Positions 8,687-16,884 are shown, numbered from the stretch's first letter. The stretch is DNA of 46,026 nt from Spirochaetae bacterium HGW-Spirochaetae-4 (GCA_002839335.1 PGXU01000022.1:1-46026); one strand, 5' to 3'. The notes: a model not told the origin generated them from the letters alone. Translations and numbers: made by a program.

Positions 8687-8714
8687 ATCCTTCCCGATAC
8701 CACGTTTCCACATA
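8687..8714 (+). repeat. Repeat X, partial copy 3 (ahead of the fic remnant)
   Basis: ATCCTTCCCGATACCACG followed by TTTCCACATA resembles the start of the repeats at 11984-12037 and 13215-13267 (core CCTTYCTGGCACCAYGTT). Only the first half is recognisable. It stands at the same side and roughly the same distance from the promoter remnant as copy 1 does from the live fic promoter. Confidence 0.55.
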
Positions 8715-8747
8715 AGATCTTATTTATGAGTTATTCGCCCTCAAGGG

Positions 8748-8803
8748 TTGACTATCTCCCAAGATAGGGTGTTCTGTAGGAGAAAAACCACACGGGTGGA
8801 ATA
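8748..8803 (+). promoter_or_regulatory. Degenerate copy of the fic three-box promoter/operator
   Basis: TTGACT (8748-8753) is followed by TCTCCCA (8755-8761), TAGGAGA (8777-8783) and TGGAATA (8797-8803). The gaps of 15 and 13 bp are exactly those of the live fic promoter at 12048-12103. The last two boxes have point changes. It now lies ahead of the alpha/beta hydrolase gene and may drive it. Confidence 0.7.
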
Positions 8804-8806
8804 ACG

Positions 8807-8857
8807 ATGGACCAATTCGATTGCATGAGGAGACTAGGATCATGGAAAATTTCGTAG
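8807..8857 (+). pseudogene. Remnant of a fic 5' end (16 codons, then stop)
   Basis: Starting at the ATG in the same position relative to the operator as in the live gene, the frame reads MDQFDCMRRLGSWKIS and stops. The intact Fic protein begins MHQFDYIRLRESSWDGEI, so QFD, the following hydrophobic/Arg pattern and SW align. The DNA around the ATG (ACCAATTCGATT) is identical in both. The rest of fic is gone; the hydrolase start codon at 8842 lies inside this remnant in another frame. Confidence 0.7.
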
Positions 8858-9645
8858 TATCTAACGATGGTGTGAATATCCACTACAGCGTCAGCGGACA
8901 TGGGAGACTTGCACTGGTCTTTATCCACGGTTGGTTGGGTAATGAACATTGGTGGGATGAGCAGAAAAAGTATTTCAGCAAACAGTACACAGTTGTTTGT
9001 CTGGAACTTGCTGGACATGGAAAATCCGGGAAAAACAGGGTCGACTGGACAAGCAGTCGGTATGCTGAGGATATTCTTGCGGTTCTTGATATCGTGGATG
9101 CGGACGGATTCATCTTGATTGGTCATTCCATGTCTGGCGCCTATGCCCTTGAAGCTGCCTCTTATTCCAACAAAACCAGTTCAGTTGTACTGGTCGACAC
9201 CTTGAAGAACATGGATCAGTTGATGGACCTCGATCAGGCTGAGAAGGTGCTTCTGGTCAACTATAGGGAAGATTTCAAGAACGCGGTTGAAAACATGTTG
9301 CCAAAGTTCCTTTTCTCCAGTTCAACACCCCCAGTGATCAAAGAAAGGCTTCAGAAGGAATTTCTACAGAACGATTCCGAGTTGGCAATCCGGGTGATTG
9401 AGCCCTTATACAAGATGGACATCAAGAACATTGCCAGAAGAGGTCGAATCCCTGTCAGGTCCATCAATTGTAGTTATTCTCCGACCAATAGGGAAAGCAA
9501 TGAAAAGTACTTCCAAGATTACAACTTTATGGAAATCGACAATTCGGGACATTATCCGATGCTGGAGAGACCCGATATATTCAATTCAATTCTTGAGAGA
9601 ATACTACAGAGTTTAACAAGTATCTTTGCCCCAAAGGTTCAATGA
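8842..9645 (+). CDS. Alpha/beta-fold hydrolase
   Basis: 267 residues. Alpha/beta hydrolase fold: oxyanion strand LVFIHGWLGNEHWW, nucleophile elbow LIGHSMSGAYAL (G-H-S-M-S, the last position Ser instead of the common Gly), and a C-terminal histidine in NSGHYPMLERPDIF. The substrate is unknown; esterase, C-C hydrolase or lactonase are all possible. No signal peptide, so cytoplasmic. The ATG at 8842 has TGAGGAGA upstream; a TTG at 8821 is a weaker alternative. The gene lies directly behind a decayed fic promoter and starts within the fic remnant. Confidence 0.88.
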   Translation: MENFVVSNDGVNIHYSVSGHGRLALVFIHGWLGNEHWWDEQKKYFSKQYTVVCLELAGHGKSGKNRVDWTSSRYAEDILAVLDIVDADGFILIGHSMSGAYALEAASYSNKTSSVVLVDTLKNMDQLMDLDQAEKVLLVNYREDFKNAVENMLPKFLFSSSTPPVIKERLQKEFLQNDSELAIRVIEPLYKMDIKNIARRGRIPVRSINCSYSPTNRESNEKYFQDYNFMEIDNSGHYPMLERPDIFNSILERILQSLTSIFAPKVQ

Positions 9646-9788
9646 TTGAAAGATTGTGGTACATAATGTTGCAATGTGTGAGAACCAGTGTAAATTTTTC
9701 GTGAAAAGGTGATCATTGACGTTAACACAAAACATCCGTGGAACTTAGGTTCATGTAAACAATTAAAAAAATAGAAGGAAAAAAAGCC

Positions 9789-10469
9789 ATGTCAAAAGGT
9801 ATGGAAATAATCGATGTAGGTGGGGTGAACTGTTATTTGATCGAAGTAGATGATGGCTTTGTGCTTATAGATACCGGATTTTCCACAAAACGTATGTTTC
9901 TTGATGAAGTACTGAAAAAAGCACTCAATAAGCCCGGAGAAGTACCTAAAAAGTTAAAGCTTGTTATTTTAACTCATGGCGATTCAGATCATGCTGGAAA
10001 TTGCAAGTTTCTTAGAGAAAATTACGGTGCGAAAATCGCAATGCACTTTGAGGATTCTAAGATGGTTGAGAATGGTGATATGTCGTGGAATCGGAAGTCA
10101 AAACCTGATAAAATCTCTTTTACTTTCAGATTAGTCACTCTTGCTTTCGGTAAGAATAGTGTTTTTGAGACGTTTAAGCCTGACATGTACTTGCAGGAAG
10201 GACAAAATCTCTCTGAGTTTGGTTTATCGGCAAAAGTAATTCATCTTCCGGGGCACTCAAAGGGATCCATTGGTGTACTGACAAACGAAGGCGATTTATT
10301 TTGCGGTGACTTGATGTACAATTTCGCGGGTTTCAATTATATCGATAATCTTGAAGACTTTAACAAAAGCATACATAAACTGAAGAAGTTGGATATCAAT
10401 ATCCTTTACCCTGGTCATGGAAAACCATTTTCTATAAGTACTTTTAATAAGAAAGTTAACAAGAGATAA
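9789..10469 (+). CDS. Metallo-beta-lactamase-fold hydrolase, A+T-rich
   Basis: 226-residue MBL-fold protein. The metal motif reads THGDSDHAGN, a variant in which the second His of HxHxDH is Asp, as in many uncharacterised MBL hydrolases. Further ligands are in LPGHSKGSIG, LFCGDLMY and LYPGHGKP. No signal peptide. AAGGAA precedes ATG. Codon use is clearly A+T-richer than the flanking genes (many AAA, ATA, TTA), which suggests separate acquisition. Substrate not predictable; thioesterase, lactonase or phosphodiesterase are possible. Confidence 0.88.
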   Translation: MSKGMEIIDVGGVNCYLIEVDDGFVLIDTGFSTKRMFLDEVLKKALNKPGEVPKKLKLVILTHGDSDHAGNCKFLRENYGAKIAMHFEDSKMVENGDMSWNRKSKPDKISFTFRLVTLAFGKNSVFETFKPDMYLQEGQNLSEFGLSAKVIHLPGHSKGSIGVLTNEGDLFCGDLMYNFAGFNYIDNLEDFNKSIHKLKKLDINILYPGHGKPFSISTFNKKVNKR

Positions 10470-10573
10470 GTCGAGAATTATTGACAACAAACAAAAGTTG
10501 TTACGGAAGATTTCAAGAGTTTGTTTTATACCGATATCGGAGTTCCTACCTGATACCGTGAGACGTTCGGCAT

Positions 10574-11797
10574 CTATCTTGCGATAAGCCACTGTAACAA
10601 GTTTTTCTGCTGGATGCCTTCATGGTTGCTGCCTGCACCTATCTCGTCCAAGGTCAGCAGCACTTTGGGATGATTGTCCTGTATCGCTTGGAGCGGTGCC
10701 AGCTCGCGTTCGAGGGTGTTGCCATCAAGGACCGAAGCAGATACCTGGAAATAGGAGCGCCCCTCCTGCGAAGTTGCCACAAAATCGACCTCCTTCTCCG
10801 CCAGCTTGCCGATGGAAACCTGGTATCCACGTCTGACGAGTTCAAGGTATACAATGTTCTCGATCTGATGTCCGATATCCGATTCTGAATTCGCCAGGAG
10901 ATGGTTCCGTAGTCCCAAATCGACTATATAGTACTTGCCCAATGTCTTGAGGAAGTTCTTGCCCTTGATATCGTACCGGTCGACCTTGTAGAAGATGTAA
11001 CTGTCCAGCAGTGCCTGAAGATATGCATCCACCGTATTGACCGATATCTTCCTTCCGCTTGAGATAATGGTGTCACAGATTTTCTTTGCCGAGATGGGAC
11101 TTCCTATACTGCTTCCCAGGAATTTGATGATACGCTCAAGTAGGGTGATATCGGTGATAGCCTTGCGTTGTGCCACATCCTTGATCAGTATCGTGGTGTA
11201 GATTCCCTCGATATAGGTCCTGATTATCGAAGCCTGTTGCTCCAGCCTCGGTACATAGGGAAAGGCCCCATGTTTCAAGTACCGGTTGAATGAAGAGTTG
11301 AGATTGTCAATTCCATCATGGGTGAAATCAAGGTATTCGCTAAAGGAGAGGGGAAGCATTTGGATTTCCACATATCTGCCGGAAAGCAATGTAGCCAATT
11401 CTCCTGAGAGCATGTAGGCATTCGACCCTGTGATGTACAGATCGACGTTGTCCTTGAGGAAGAGACTATCGACGGCCTTCTCGAAACCTTCGCATTGCTG
11501 GATTTCATCGATGAAGACGTAGGTATTGACGTCAGTCTGCAATAATTCCTTGATGTGGCGGTACAATGCGTGATAATCGAGAAGATGTTCATACTCGATA
11601 TTTTCAAGGTTGATCGATATTATCTGTCTGTCTTGCACCCCCTGTTCCTTGAGGTGTCTGATGAACAGCGAGAATAACGTCGATTTTCCACAGCGTCTGA
11701 CGCCGGTGATCACCTTGATGAGGCGCTTCTCACGCCAGGCGATCAATTGCTGTAGGTATTCTTTTCTCGGTATCAGCAATTGTTCTTGAGTATCCAT
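10574..11797 (-). CDS. AAA ATPase with C-terminal DUF4143 domain
   Basis: 407 residues. The N-terminal AAA_14 ATPase has Walker A GVRRCGKST (about residues 32-40), Walker B TYVFIDEIQ and sensor-1-like DLYITGSNAYML. The DUF4143 domain follows (about 190-407), with a nuclease-like EKEVDFVAT...SYFQV core. Such proteins are common accessory genes often compared with toxin or defence ATPases; biochemical function is unproven. No purine-rich ribosome site precedes the ATG (CTCTCCCT instead), while TATACT lies 8 bases before it on the coding strand, so a leaderless or very short-leader transcript is possible. Confidence 0.88.
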   Translation of the reverse strand: MDTQEQLLIPRKEYLQQLIAWREKRLIKVITGVRRCGKSTLFSLFIRHLKEQGVQDRQIISINLENIEYEHLLDYHALYRHIKELLQTDVNTYVFIDEIQQCEGFEKAVDSLFLKDNVDLYITGSNAYMLSGELATLLSGRYVEIQMLPLSFSEYLDFTHDGIDNLNSSFNRYLKHGAFPYVPRLEQQASIIRTYIEGIYTTILIKDVAQRKAITDITLLERIIKFLGSSIGSPISAKKICDTIISSGRKISVNTVDAYLQALLDSYIFYKVDRYDIKGKNFLKTLGKYYIVDLGLRNHLLANSESDIGHQIENIVYLELVRRGYQVSIGKLAEKEVDFVATSQEGRSYFQVSASVLDGNTLERELAPLQAIQDNHPKVLLTLDEIGAGSNHEGIQQKNLLQWLIAR

Positions 11798-11839
11798 AGG
11801 GAGAGTATACCACGAGATTGCAAATAGTAAATAGTTTTA

Positions 11840-11851
11840 TCTCTATAGAGA
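11840..11851. repeat. 12-bp palindrome between the AAA ATPase gene and the fic locus
   Basis: TCTCTATAGAGA is a perfect palindrome about 43 bp upstream of the ATPase start codon. It could be an operator for that gene; nothing else supports this. Confidence 0.3.
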
Positions 11852-11983
11852 AAAAACTTGTTACAATTCCATACTTTTTTCTGTGTATCTGAGATTTGAC
11901 CCGTCGCCAAACTTAGGTTCGGCCAAGGGAAAGGGAAGATTTAGTACGCGTGCTCCAATTTCTTACTGAATGAGCATTGGAAC

Positions 11984-12037
11984 TCCTTTCTGGCACCATG
12001 TTTCCACATAACCCATCATAGACAGCCTGGAAGTCCT
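11984..12037 (+). repeat. Repeat X, copy 1 (upstream of fic)
   Basis: A ~54-bp stretch with core CCTTTCTGGCACCATGTT and a second conserved part GACAGCCTGGAAGTCCT. It is matched along its length by 13215-13267 (CCTTCCTGGCACCACGTT ... GATAGCCTGGAAGCCCT). It ends 10 bp before the fic -35 element. No protein coding recognised. Confidence 0.65.
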
Positions 12038-12047
12038 CCCACTAGGG

Positions 12048-12103
12048 TTGACTATCTCCCAAAAAAGAGTATTCTGTGGGAGAAAAGCAATAGGGGTGGG
12101 AGA
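12048..12103 (+). promoter_or_regulatory. fic promoter with three-box operator
   Basis: TTGACT (12048-12053), 16 bp, TATTCT (12070-12075) form a sigma-70 type promoter. Embedded boxes are TCTCCCA (12055-12061), TGGGAGA (12077-12083) and TGGGAGA (12097-12103), with gaps of 15 and 13 bp. The first two boxes are inverted and flank the -10; the third overlaps the ribosome site of fic. The same array recurs at 13163-13210 and, degenerate, at 8748-8803. Confidence 0.7.
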
Positions 12104-12106
12104 AAG

Positions 12107-13162
12107 ATGCACCAATTCGATTACATCAGGTTGAGGGAAAGCTCTTGGGACGGCGAGATACTTTCGTTTGTCGCTCAGATTCGCGAACACAAGGGCAAAC
12201 AGGAGCTGTACCTCAGGCAGAAACCGGTTGAACTGGAGCGGTTGATCGAGGTAGCGAAGATACAGAGCACCGACAGTTCCAACAGGATCGAAGGCATCGG
12301 AACCTCGAACGCACGGTTGCGTCAACTGGTGGAAGAGAGGACTACACCCCGAAACCGCGATGAACAAGAAATTGCCGGTTATCGGGATGTCCTGAATACG
12401 ATCCACGAAAGCTACGAACATATCCCGCTCAAGCGAGATATCATCCTGCAATTGCACCGGGACCTGCTTGCATATACCGACAAGACCTTTGGGGGGAAGT
12501 TCAAGAACACCCAGAACTATATCAACGAGCTCCATGCGGACGGAAGCTCTTTCACCCGATTCACTCCTCTTGAACCATTCGAGACACCAGAGGCAGTGGA
12601 TGCGATCTGTGCAAACTATCGCCAGTCGCTCGATAAGCAGGTGCTTGATCCGCTGCTCCTGGTTCCGATTTTCATTTGTGATTTCTTGTGTATCCATCCG
12701 TTCAATGACGGCAACGGACGCATGAGCCGGTTGCTTACCACGCTGCTGTTGTACCAAAGCGGTTTCTTTGTAGGCAAGTATATCAGCCTCGAGCAGAAAA
12801 TCGAGAAGACCAAGGATATGTACTACGATGTGTTGGGGAAAGTCTCCAGCGGATGGCATGAGGGTGAGAATGATTATATTCCCTTCATTAAGTATTTCCT
12901 TGGTATCGTCCTGAACTGCTATAGGGACCTTGAGGAAAGACTCGGTTCGGTTGATCGCAAGAGTACCCCGTACGAAATCGTACGAACTGTTGTCGGAAAC
13001 ACTCTGGGAGTTTTCACCAAGGCTCAGATTCTCGAGCTCTGTCCGAGCATCGGCAGCTCTTCGGTGGAGGCCGCACTCAAGCAGCTCAAGGAAGAAGGAT
13101 TCATACTCCGCCAAGGCGGAGGCAGGAACACCACCTACGTACGGAATCCTGCCCACACATAA
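12107..13162 (+). CDS. Fic-domain protein adenylyltransferase with winged-helix C-terminus
   Basis: 351 residues. The Fic motif HPFNDGNGRMSR (His197 onward) is complete, so AMP transfer to protein hydroxyls is expected. An N-terminal inhibitory helix motif SNRIEG (S58-G63, matching S/TxxxEG) marks a class II, self-restrained Fic. Residues about 290-345 look like a winged helix (KAQILELCPSIGSSSVEAALKQLKEEGFI), as in SoFic-like proteins. Start at 12107: the third TGGGAGA box supplies the Shine-Dalgarno. The DNA-binding tail plus boxes on both sides suggest autoregulation. No separate antitoxin gene is visible. Confidence 0.93.
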   Translation: MHQFDYIRLRESSWDGEILSFVAQIREHKGKQELYLRQKPVELERLIEVAKIQSTDSSNRIEGIGTSNARLRQLVEERTTPRNRDEQEIAGYRDVLNTIHESYEHIPLKRDIILQLHRDLLAYTDKTFGGKFKNTQNYINELHADGSSFTRFTPLEPFETPEAVDAICANYRQSLDKQVLDPLLLVPIFICDFLCIHPFNDGNGRMSRLLTTLLLYQSGFFVGKYISLEQKIEKTKDMYYDVLGKVSSGWHEGENDYIPFIKYFLGIVLNCYRDLEERLGSVDRKSTPYEIVRTVVGNTLGVFTKAQILELCPSIGSSSVEAALKQLKEEGFILRQGGGRNTTYVRNPAHT

Positions 13163-13210
13163 TCTCCCATGGATATGTATTAGTGGGAGATTATTGAAGC
13201 GCGTGGGAGA
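13163..13210 (+). promoter_or_regulatory. Second three-box array directly after the fic stop codon
   Basis: TCTCCCA (13163-13169), TGGGAGA (13184-13190) and TGGGAGA (13204-13210) have gaps of 14 and 13 bp, almost the arrangement ahead of fic. The first two boxes extend to a 9-bp stem AATCTCCCA/TGGGAGATT, so an RNA hairpin ending the fic message is an alternative role, although no long T tract follows. Confidence 0.65.
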
Positions 13211-13214
13211 AAAA

Positions 13215-13267
13215 TCCTTCCTGGCACCACGTTCTCACATTTTCCATCACAGATAGCCTGGAAGCCC
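13215..13267 (+). repeat. Repeat X, copy 2 (downstream of fic)
   Basis: Matches 11984-12037 along about 53 bp with scattered substitutions. Here repeat X follows the three-box array, whereas upstream of fic it precedes it, so fic is flanked by duplicated non-coding sequence on both sides. Confidence 0.65.
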
Positions 13268-13429
13268 TGTTCTCAGGCTGAATGAGGATTTCCTTCTTGG
13301 TGCCGGGAGTCATTTCCTGTACACGCAGGATCTGTTCAGCGTAGGCGTGGAGAATAAAGATGTTTCTTTAGGAGTTCAGTATTATTGTTTATAATGAGGC
13401 CGAGTTAAGTTTGGATAGGAGGATAAGGC

Positions 13430-14377
13430 ATGAGAATTCTGGTTGTTGGAGCAGGAGCGATCGGGAGTCTGTTTGCCGGCAAATTGGCCGGATCCGGTAA
13501 CGATGTTACCCTGCTGGCCAGAGGCGATCGTTTGGAATCCATAAGGAAGAACGGGCTGGAATTGCGCGAATCGACCTCTTCCACAGTGGAACGGTTTCCT
13601 GTCAAGGCGATTGCATCACTTGCATCCGACGATCGGTATGATTTCGTTCTTGTCGTGGTCCAACGCACACAAATACGTGCAATCCTTCCCCTGTTGGCTG
13701 CCAACCAGTCATCAAACTTCGTGTTCATGGTAAACACTGCCGCAGGATACCAAGCGTATGCAGATGCCGTTGGGGCCCAGCGAGTGATGTTGGCCTTCCC
13801 CTCGGCAGGTGGTGAGGTCACCGGAAGTGTCGTGGTGTACAGGATTGGCAGGGGTTTGGCCAGATTGTTCCAAACCACGACTGTGGGTGAGTTGGTCCAT
13901 TCCTCCGGAAATCGGGTCAGGCTGCTGGCGGGATTATTCTGTGAAGCAGGGATTCCCACCGTGACTTGCACATACATGGATGACTGGCAGAAGACGCATG
14001 TGGCGGTGGTTTGCGCAATTGCACAAGCACTATATAAACATGGTGGTGACCCGGTCAGGCTATCCAGGCATCCCGCCGATGTCAGGTTGATGGTAGCCGC
14101 GATCCAGGAGGGCTTTGCTGTCCTGAGGAGTCTTGGCCACCGGATCACGCCGAGGAAACTCTGGTACCTGCGGTTGCCGAAGGTTCTTGTCGCAGCGATA
14201 TTCTCCTTGGTGTTGCGCACCGATCTCGCGGAGACGGCGATGGCCAGGCATGCCCGCAGGGCAGTGGATGAGATGGCTGTGTTGAATAAAGAATTGCTTG
14301 ATTTGGTGGAAGCAAGTCACATGGATACCCCAGCGATCAGAACTTTGTCCTCCATTACTCCTGTTTTTGGAAATTGA
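13430..14377 (+). CDS. Ketopantoate reductase-family (ApbA/PanE) protein
   Basis: 315 residues. The N-terminal Rossmann domain begins VVGAGAIGSLFAGKLAGSG (GxGxxG, NADP-type), followed by VTLLARGDRLESI. The C-terminal helical ApbA_C domain contains the Lys (MDDWQKTHVAVV) expected for catalysis. PanE reduces 2-dehydropantoate to pantoate for coenzyme A synthesis, but many paralogues with other substrates exist and no pan genes are nearby, so only the family is assigned. GGAGG nine bases before ATG. Stands alone between the fic repeats and a serine hydrolase gene. Confidence 0.85.
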   Translation: MRILVVGAGAIGSLFAGKLAGSGNDVTLLARGDRLESIRKNGLELRESTSSTVERFPVKAIASLASDDRYDFVLVVVQRTQIRAILPLLAANQSSNFVFMVNTAAGYQAYADAVGAQRVMLAFPSAGGEVTGSVVVYRIGRGLARLFQTTTVGELVHSSGNRVRLLAGLFCEAGIPTVTCTYMDDWQKTHVAVVCAIAQALYKHGGDPVRLSRHPADVRLMVAAIQEGFAVLRSLGHRITPRKLWYLRLPKVLVAAIFSLVLRTDLAETAMARHARRAVDEMAVLNKELLDLVEASHMDTPAIRTLSSITPVFGN

Positions 14378-14440
14378 TCGGCAAGGCTACCGAATGTCAA
14401 TAACCTAAAGGGGTTGGGAAGTTCAAGTCGAGGTGAGAAA

Positions 14441-15925
14441 ATGAAAAACAATAAAATATTCGGTATTCGCAGGTTCGAGTGGTTTGTCATGGCATCCTTA
14501 CTCCTTGGATTGCTGGTCGCATTACTTTCCGGCAGCCTGCAATTCCATAAAAAACTTGATCCTGAGGTTACGTTTGGAGAATTCAAGCTGCATATGGATG
14601 AAATGATTCCGAGCATGATGGGAATATTTGAAGTTCCCGGATGCAGTATCTCGCTTGTAATGGACGGAGATATCGTATGGAGCAAGGCATACGGGTATGC
14701 GGATGTGGAAAATGGAAGAAAATTGACTACGGACACCGCCATGAGCGTCCAATCCATCACCAAATCCTTGACCGCATGGGGAATCATGAAACTTGTTGAA
14801 AATGGATTCCTTGAATTGGATGTCCCTGTGTCGAAGTATTTGAAGAATTGGCGATTCCCCAGTACCGAACATGATGTGGGAAATGTTACGGTACGAGCCT
14901 TGTTGAGTCATACTGCAGGAATGCCTTTGGGCGACTTCACAGATATCTACGCTCCGGGCGAAGAGATGCCCTCCATCACAGAGAAACTGACGAAGGAAGC
15001 GATTTTGATAGATGAGCCGGGAACGAAATTCTCCTATTCGAATGTCGGTTACCATCTTCTGGAGCTCTTGGTTGAAGAAGTCACCGGCCGACGGTTTGCG
15101 GATTATATGCTTTCGGAGGTGCTCGTTCCGATGGGTATGGATTCGTCGTACTTCGAGATTGATGATTCCTTGGACGAATTTCCTCCAACTGGATATGACC
15201 TCGAGGGCAATCCGGTCCCGGTCTACCTGTATCCTCTGAGGTCATCCGGCGGATTGTTCGCAACAGCCGAGGATATCGCCCGCTTCGCGGCAGCTGGATT
15301 GGATGTGAATCCGGTGTTAAACCTTGAAAATGTATCACAGATGTATGCATCGGAGGTCCGCAGCATCGGACTCTACGGCATGGTGTTTGATGCGTATGGA
15401 TTCGGGCACTATGTCGAAACGTTGCCGAATGGCATGCTTTCCGTATCCCATGGGGGCCAGGGCAAAGGGATCATGACCCATTTCCAGGTTGTGCCTGAAA
15501 CAGGAGATGCGATTGTTATCCTCACCAATAGCCAAAGAAGCTGGCCATTTATATCCTTTGTGCTCACCGAATGGGCACGATGGAGAAATTTTCCTTCTGT
15601 CGGCATGGGAAAAATAGGTTGGGGCCGCTATGCAATGAGTGGACTCATCGGGATGTTGCTCTCTGCAAGTCTGGTGACAATAATGGGTCTTTATCCGGTG
15701 TACCGACAAAGAAAATCAAGCGTGATACAAATAGTGAAGATTATCATTGCATTGATTCTCATTGGAATACTCCTCTGGTGTGCCAACCAACCGTATGTAT
15801 TCATTGCTTCGGTGTTCCCGATATTATCGCCGTGGCTTGGTGTCTCGGTATTGGTTTTTTCCATTTCGCTGGTGTTGTCCGTATTGTTGGCCGAAAGCAG
15901 AAGGAATCGTGTGGGGCTGGATTGA
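14441..15925 (+). CDS. Membrane-bound serine hydrolase (class C beta-lactamase/DD-peptidase fold)
   Basis: 494 residues from the ATG with GAGGTGAG just upstream. One N-terminal membrane segment (about 13-32), a beta-lactamase-family domain, then about three C-terminal membrane helices (from about 395). Active-site motifs: S105-I-T-K108 (SxxK), Y199-S-N201 (YxN) and HGG in SHGGQGKG. Extracytoplasmic hydrolase of the Pfam beta-lactamase (PF00144) type; the same fold serves esterases, D-aminopeptidases and PBP4*-like proteins, so resistance should not be assumed. The C-terminal helix bundle is seen in several Firmicute and spirochaete homologues. Confidence 0.9.
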   Translation: MKNNKIFGIRRFEWFVMASLLLGLLVALLSGSLQFHKKLDPEVTFGEFKLHMDEMIPSMMGIFEVPGCSISLVMDGDIVWSKAYGYADVENGRKLTTDTAMSVQSITKSLTAWGIMKLVENGFLELDVPVSKYLKNWRFPSTEHDVGNVTVRALLSHTAGMPLGDFTDIYAPGEEMPSITEKLTKEAILIDEPGTKFSYSNVGYHLLELLVEEVTGRRFADYMLSEVLVPMGMDSSYFEIDDSLDEFPPTGYDLEGNPVPVYLYPLRSSGGLFATAEDIARFAAAGLDVNPVLNLENVSQMYASEVRSIGLYGMVFDAYGFGHYVETLPNGMLSVSHGGQGKGIMTHFQVVPETGDAIVILTNSQRSWPFISFVLTEWARWRNFPSVGMGKIGWGRYAMSGLIGMLLSASLVTIMGLYPVYRQRKSSVIQIVKIIIALILIGILLWCANQPYVFIASVFPILSPWLGVSVLVFSISLVLSVLLAESRRNRVGLD

Positions 15926-16086
15926 CAGATTCAGATTCTGGTTGGTAGCTACTACATCATCGCATACAGCACTCTGCAGACCGCCAAGAGGAAATACTTT
16001 CTGGTATCGGAAGCTTATGCTAGGAAACAGAGTCTCTATTGAATATTCTATTGTTGATCTATATCTTTTTATTATAGGGCTTTTAT

Positions 16087-16836
16087 ATGGGTGTGCTTGA
16101 GAAAGAAACTAACGGAAGAAGACGAATCAGTATTACACAAAATCCTCATTATCCTAGGCTTGCAGTCAAATGTGGGGAAAACCAATATTCACGCCATTCC
16201 CATGTGCATCAGACTTGGTCATTGGGGTACGTACTTCAGGGAAGAACATTGGTTTCCCTAGGTACATGGGAATCTGAACTGACAGAAGACCAATTTATAG
16301 CTGTCCCTTCTGGAATCCCCCATTTATGTTCTCCTGAAACAGGGAATCCTTTCAGCTTTATTGTCCTGTATATTCCAACTGAATATCTGGATATCCGAAC
16401 TCCTGAGTTTTCACAGCCGAGGATTGGTGGAATCGATTCTAAGGTTTTGTTCGATCTTATCGATCTGTTTATGCAAGCTACGAACAAATCGGAGTTGGAC
16501 AATAATTCTGAGAACCTACAGAAGTTCTTGAACAAGAATAGTTCTCCATTGGATGAAGAGTGGGGTGAGAATCTATTGGAGAAGGAGATTCTTTTTACAC
16601 AAGAATCTCCATATGGGAGCCGATTCCAGCTTTATCGATATACACGGAAACTGTTTGGTCTAGGCCAGAAGAAGATTTCTACCATTGGGAAGATGGAACA
16701 TGCAAAAATGCTTATGTCTGAAGGATTGGATCTGGCTGAAATCGCAGTGGAGTGTGGGTTTTATGATCAAAGCCATTTCAGCAAGGTATTCAAGTTGTAT
16801 ACAGGATTGACTCCCACTCAATATATGAAGAAGTAG
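16087..16836 (+). CDS. AraC-family transcriptional regulator with cupin-like sensor
   Basis: 249 residues. The N-terminal half resembles the AraC cupin (HSHVHQTWSLGYVLQGRTLVSLGTWESELTEDQFIAVPSGIPHLC). The C-terminal half holds the two helix-turn-helix units: YGSRFQLYRYTRKLFGLG and the signature LAEIAVECGFYDQSHFSKVFKLYTGLTPTQY. The Shine-Dalgarno is weak and the start somewhat uncertain. AraC genes of this type often adjoin LysE-type exporters and DUF2000 genes, as here, and probably control them. Confidence 0.9.
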   Translation: MGVLEKETNGRRRISITQNPHYPRLAVKCGENQYSRHSHVHQTWSLGYVLQGRTLVSLGTWESELTEDQFIAVPSGIPHLCSPETGNPFSFIVLYIPTEYLDIRTPEFSQPRIGGIDSKVLFDLIDLFMQATNKSELDNNSENLQKFLNKNSSPLDEEWGENLLEKEILFTQESPYGSRFQLYRYTRKLFGLGQKKISTIGKMEHAKMLMSEGLDLAEIAVECGFYDQSHFSKVFKLYTGLTPTQYMKK

Positions 16837-16884
16837 CGCACATTCTTACAATACCGAAACAATTTTCTTGTGTATCCTCAGGCT

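Noticed and set aside
11963-13156. Minus-strand open frame of 397 codons opposite fic
   Set aside because: Shadow of the fic coding sequence; the plus strand has the full Fic motif, ribosome site and promoter.
12107-13162. Fic-Phd/Doc type toxin-antitoxin pair
   Set aside because: No separate antitoxin gene is present upstream or downstream; the inhibitory helix motif is in the Fic protein itself.
14441-15925. Antibiotic-resistance class C beta-lactamase
   Set aside because: The SxxK/YxN/HxG set occurs across a wide serine hydrolase family, and the C-terminal membrane helices are not found in true AmpC enzymes.
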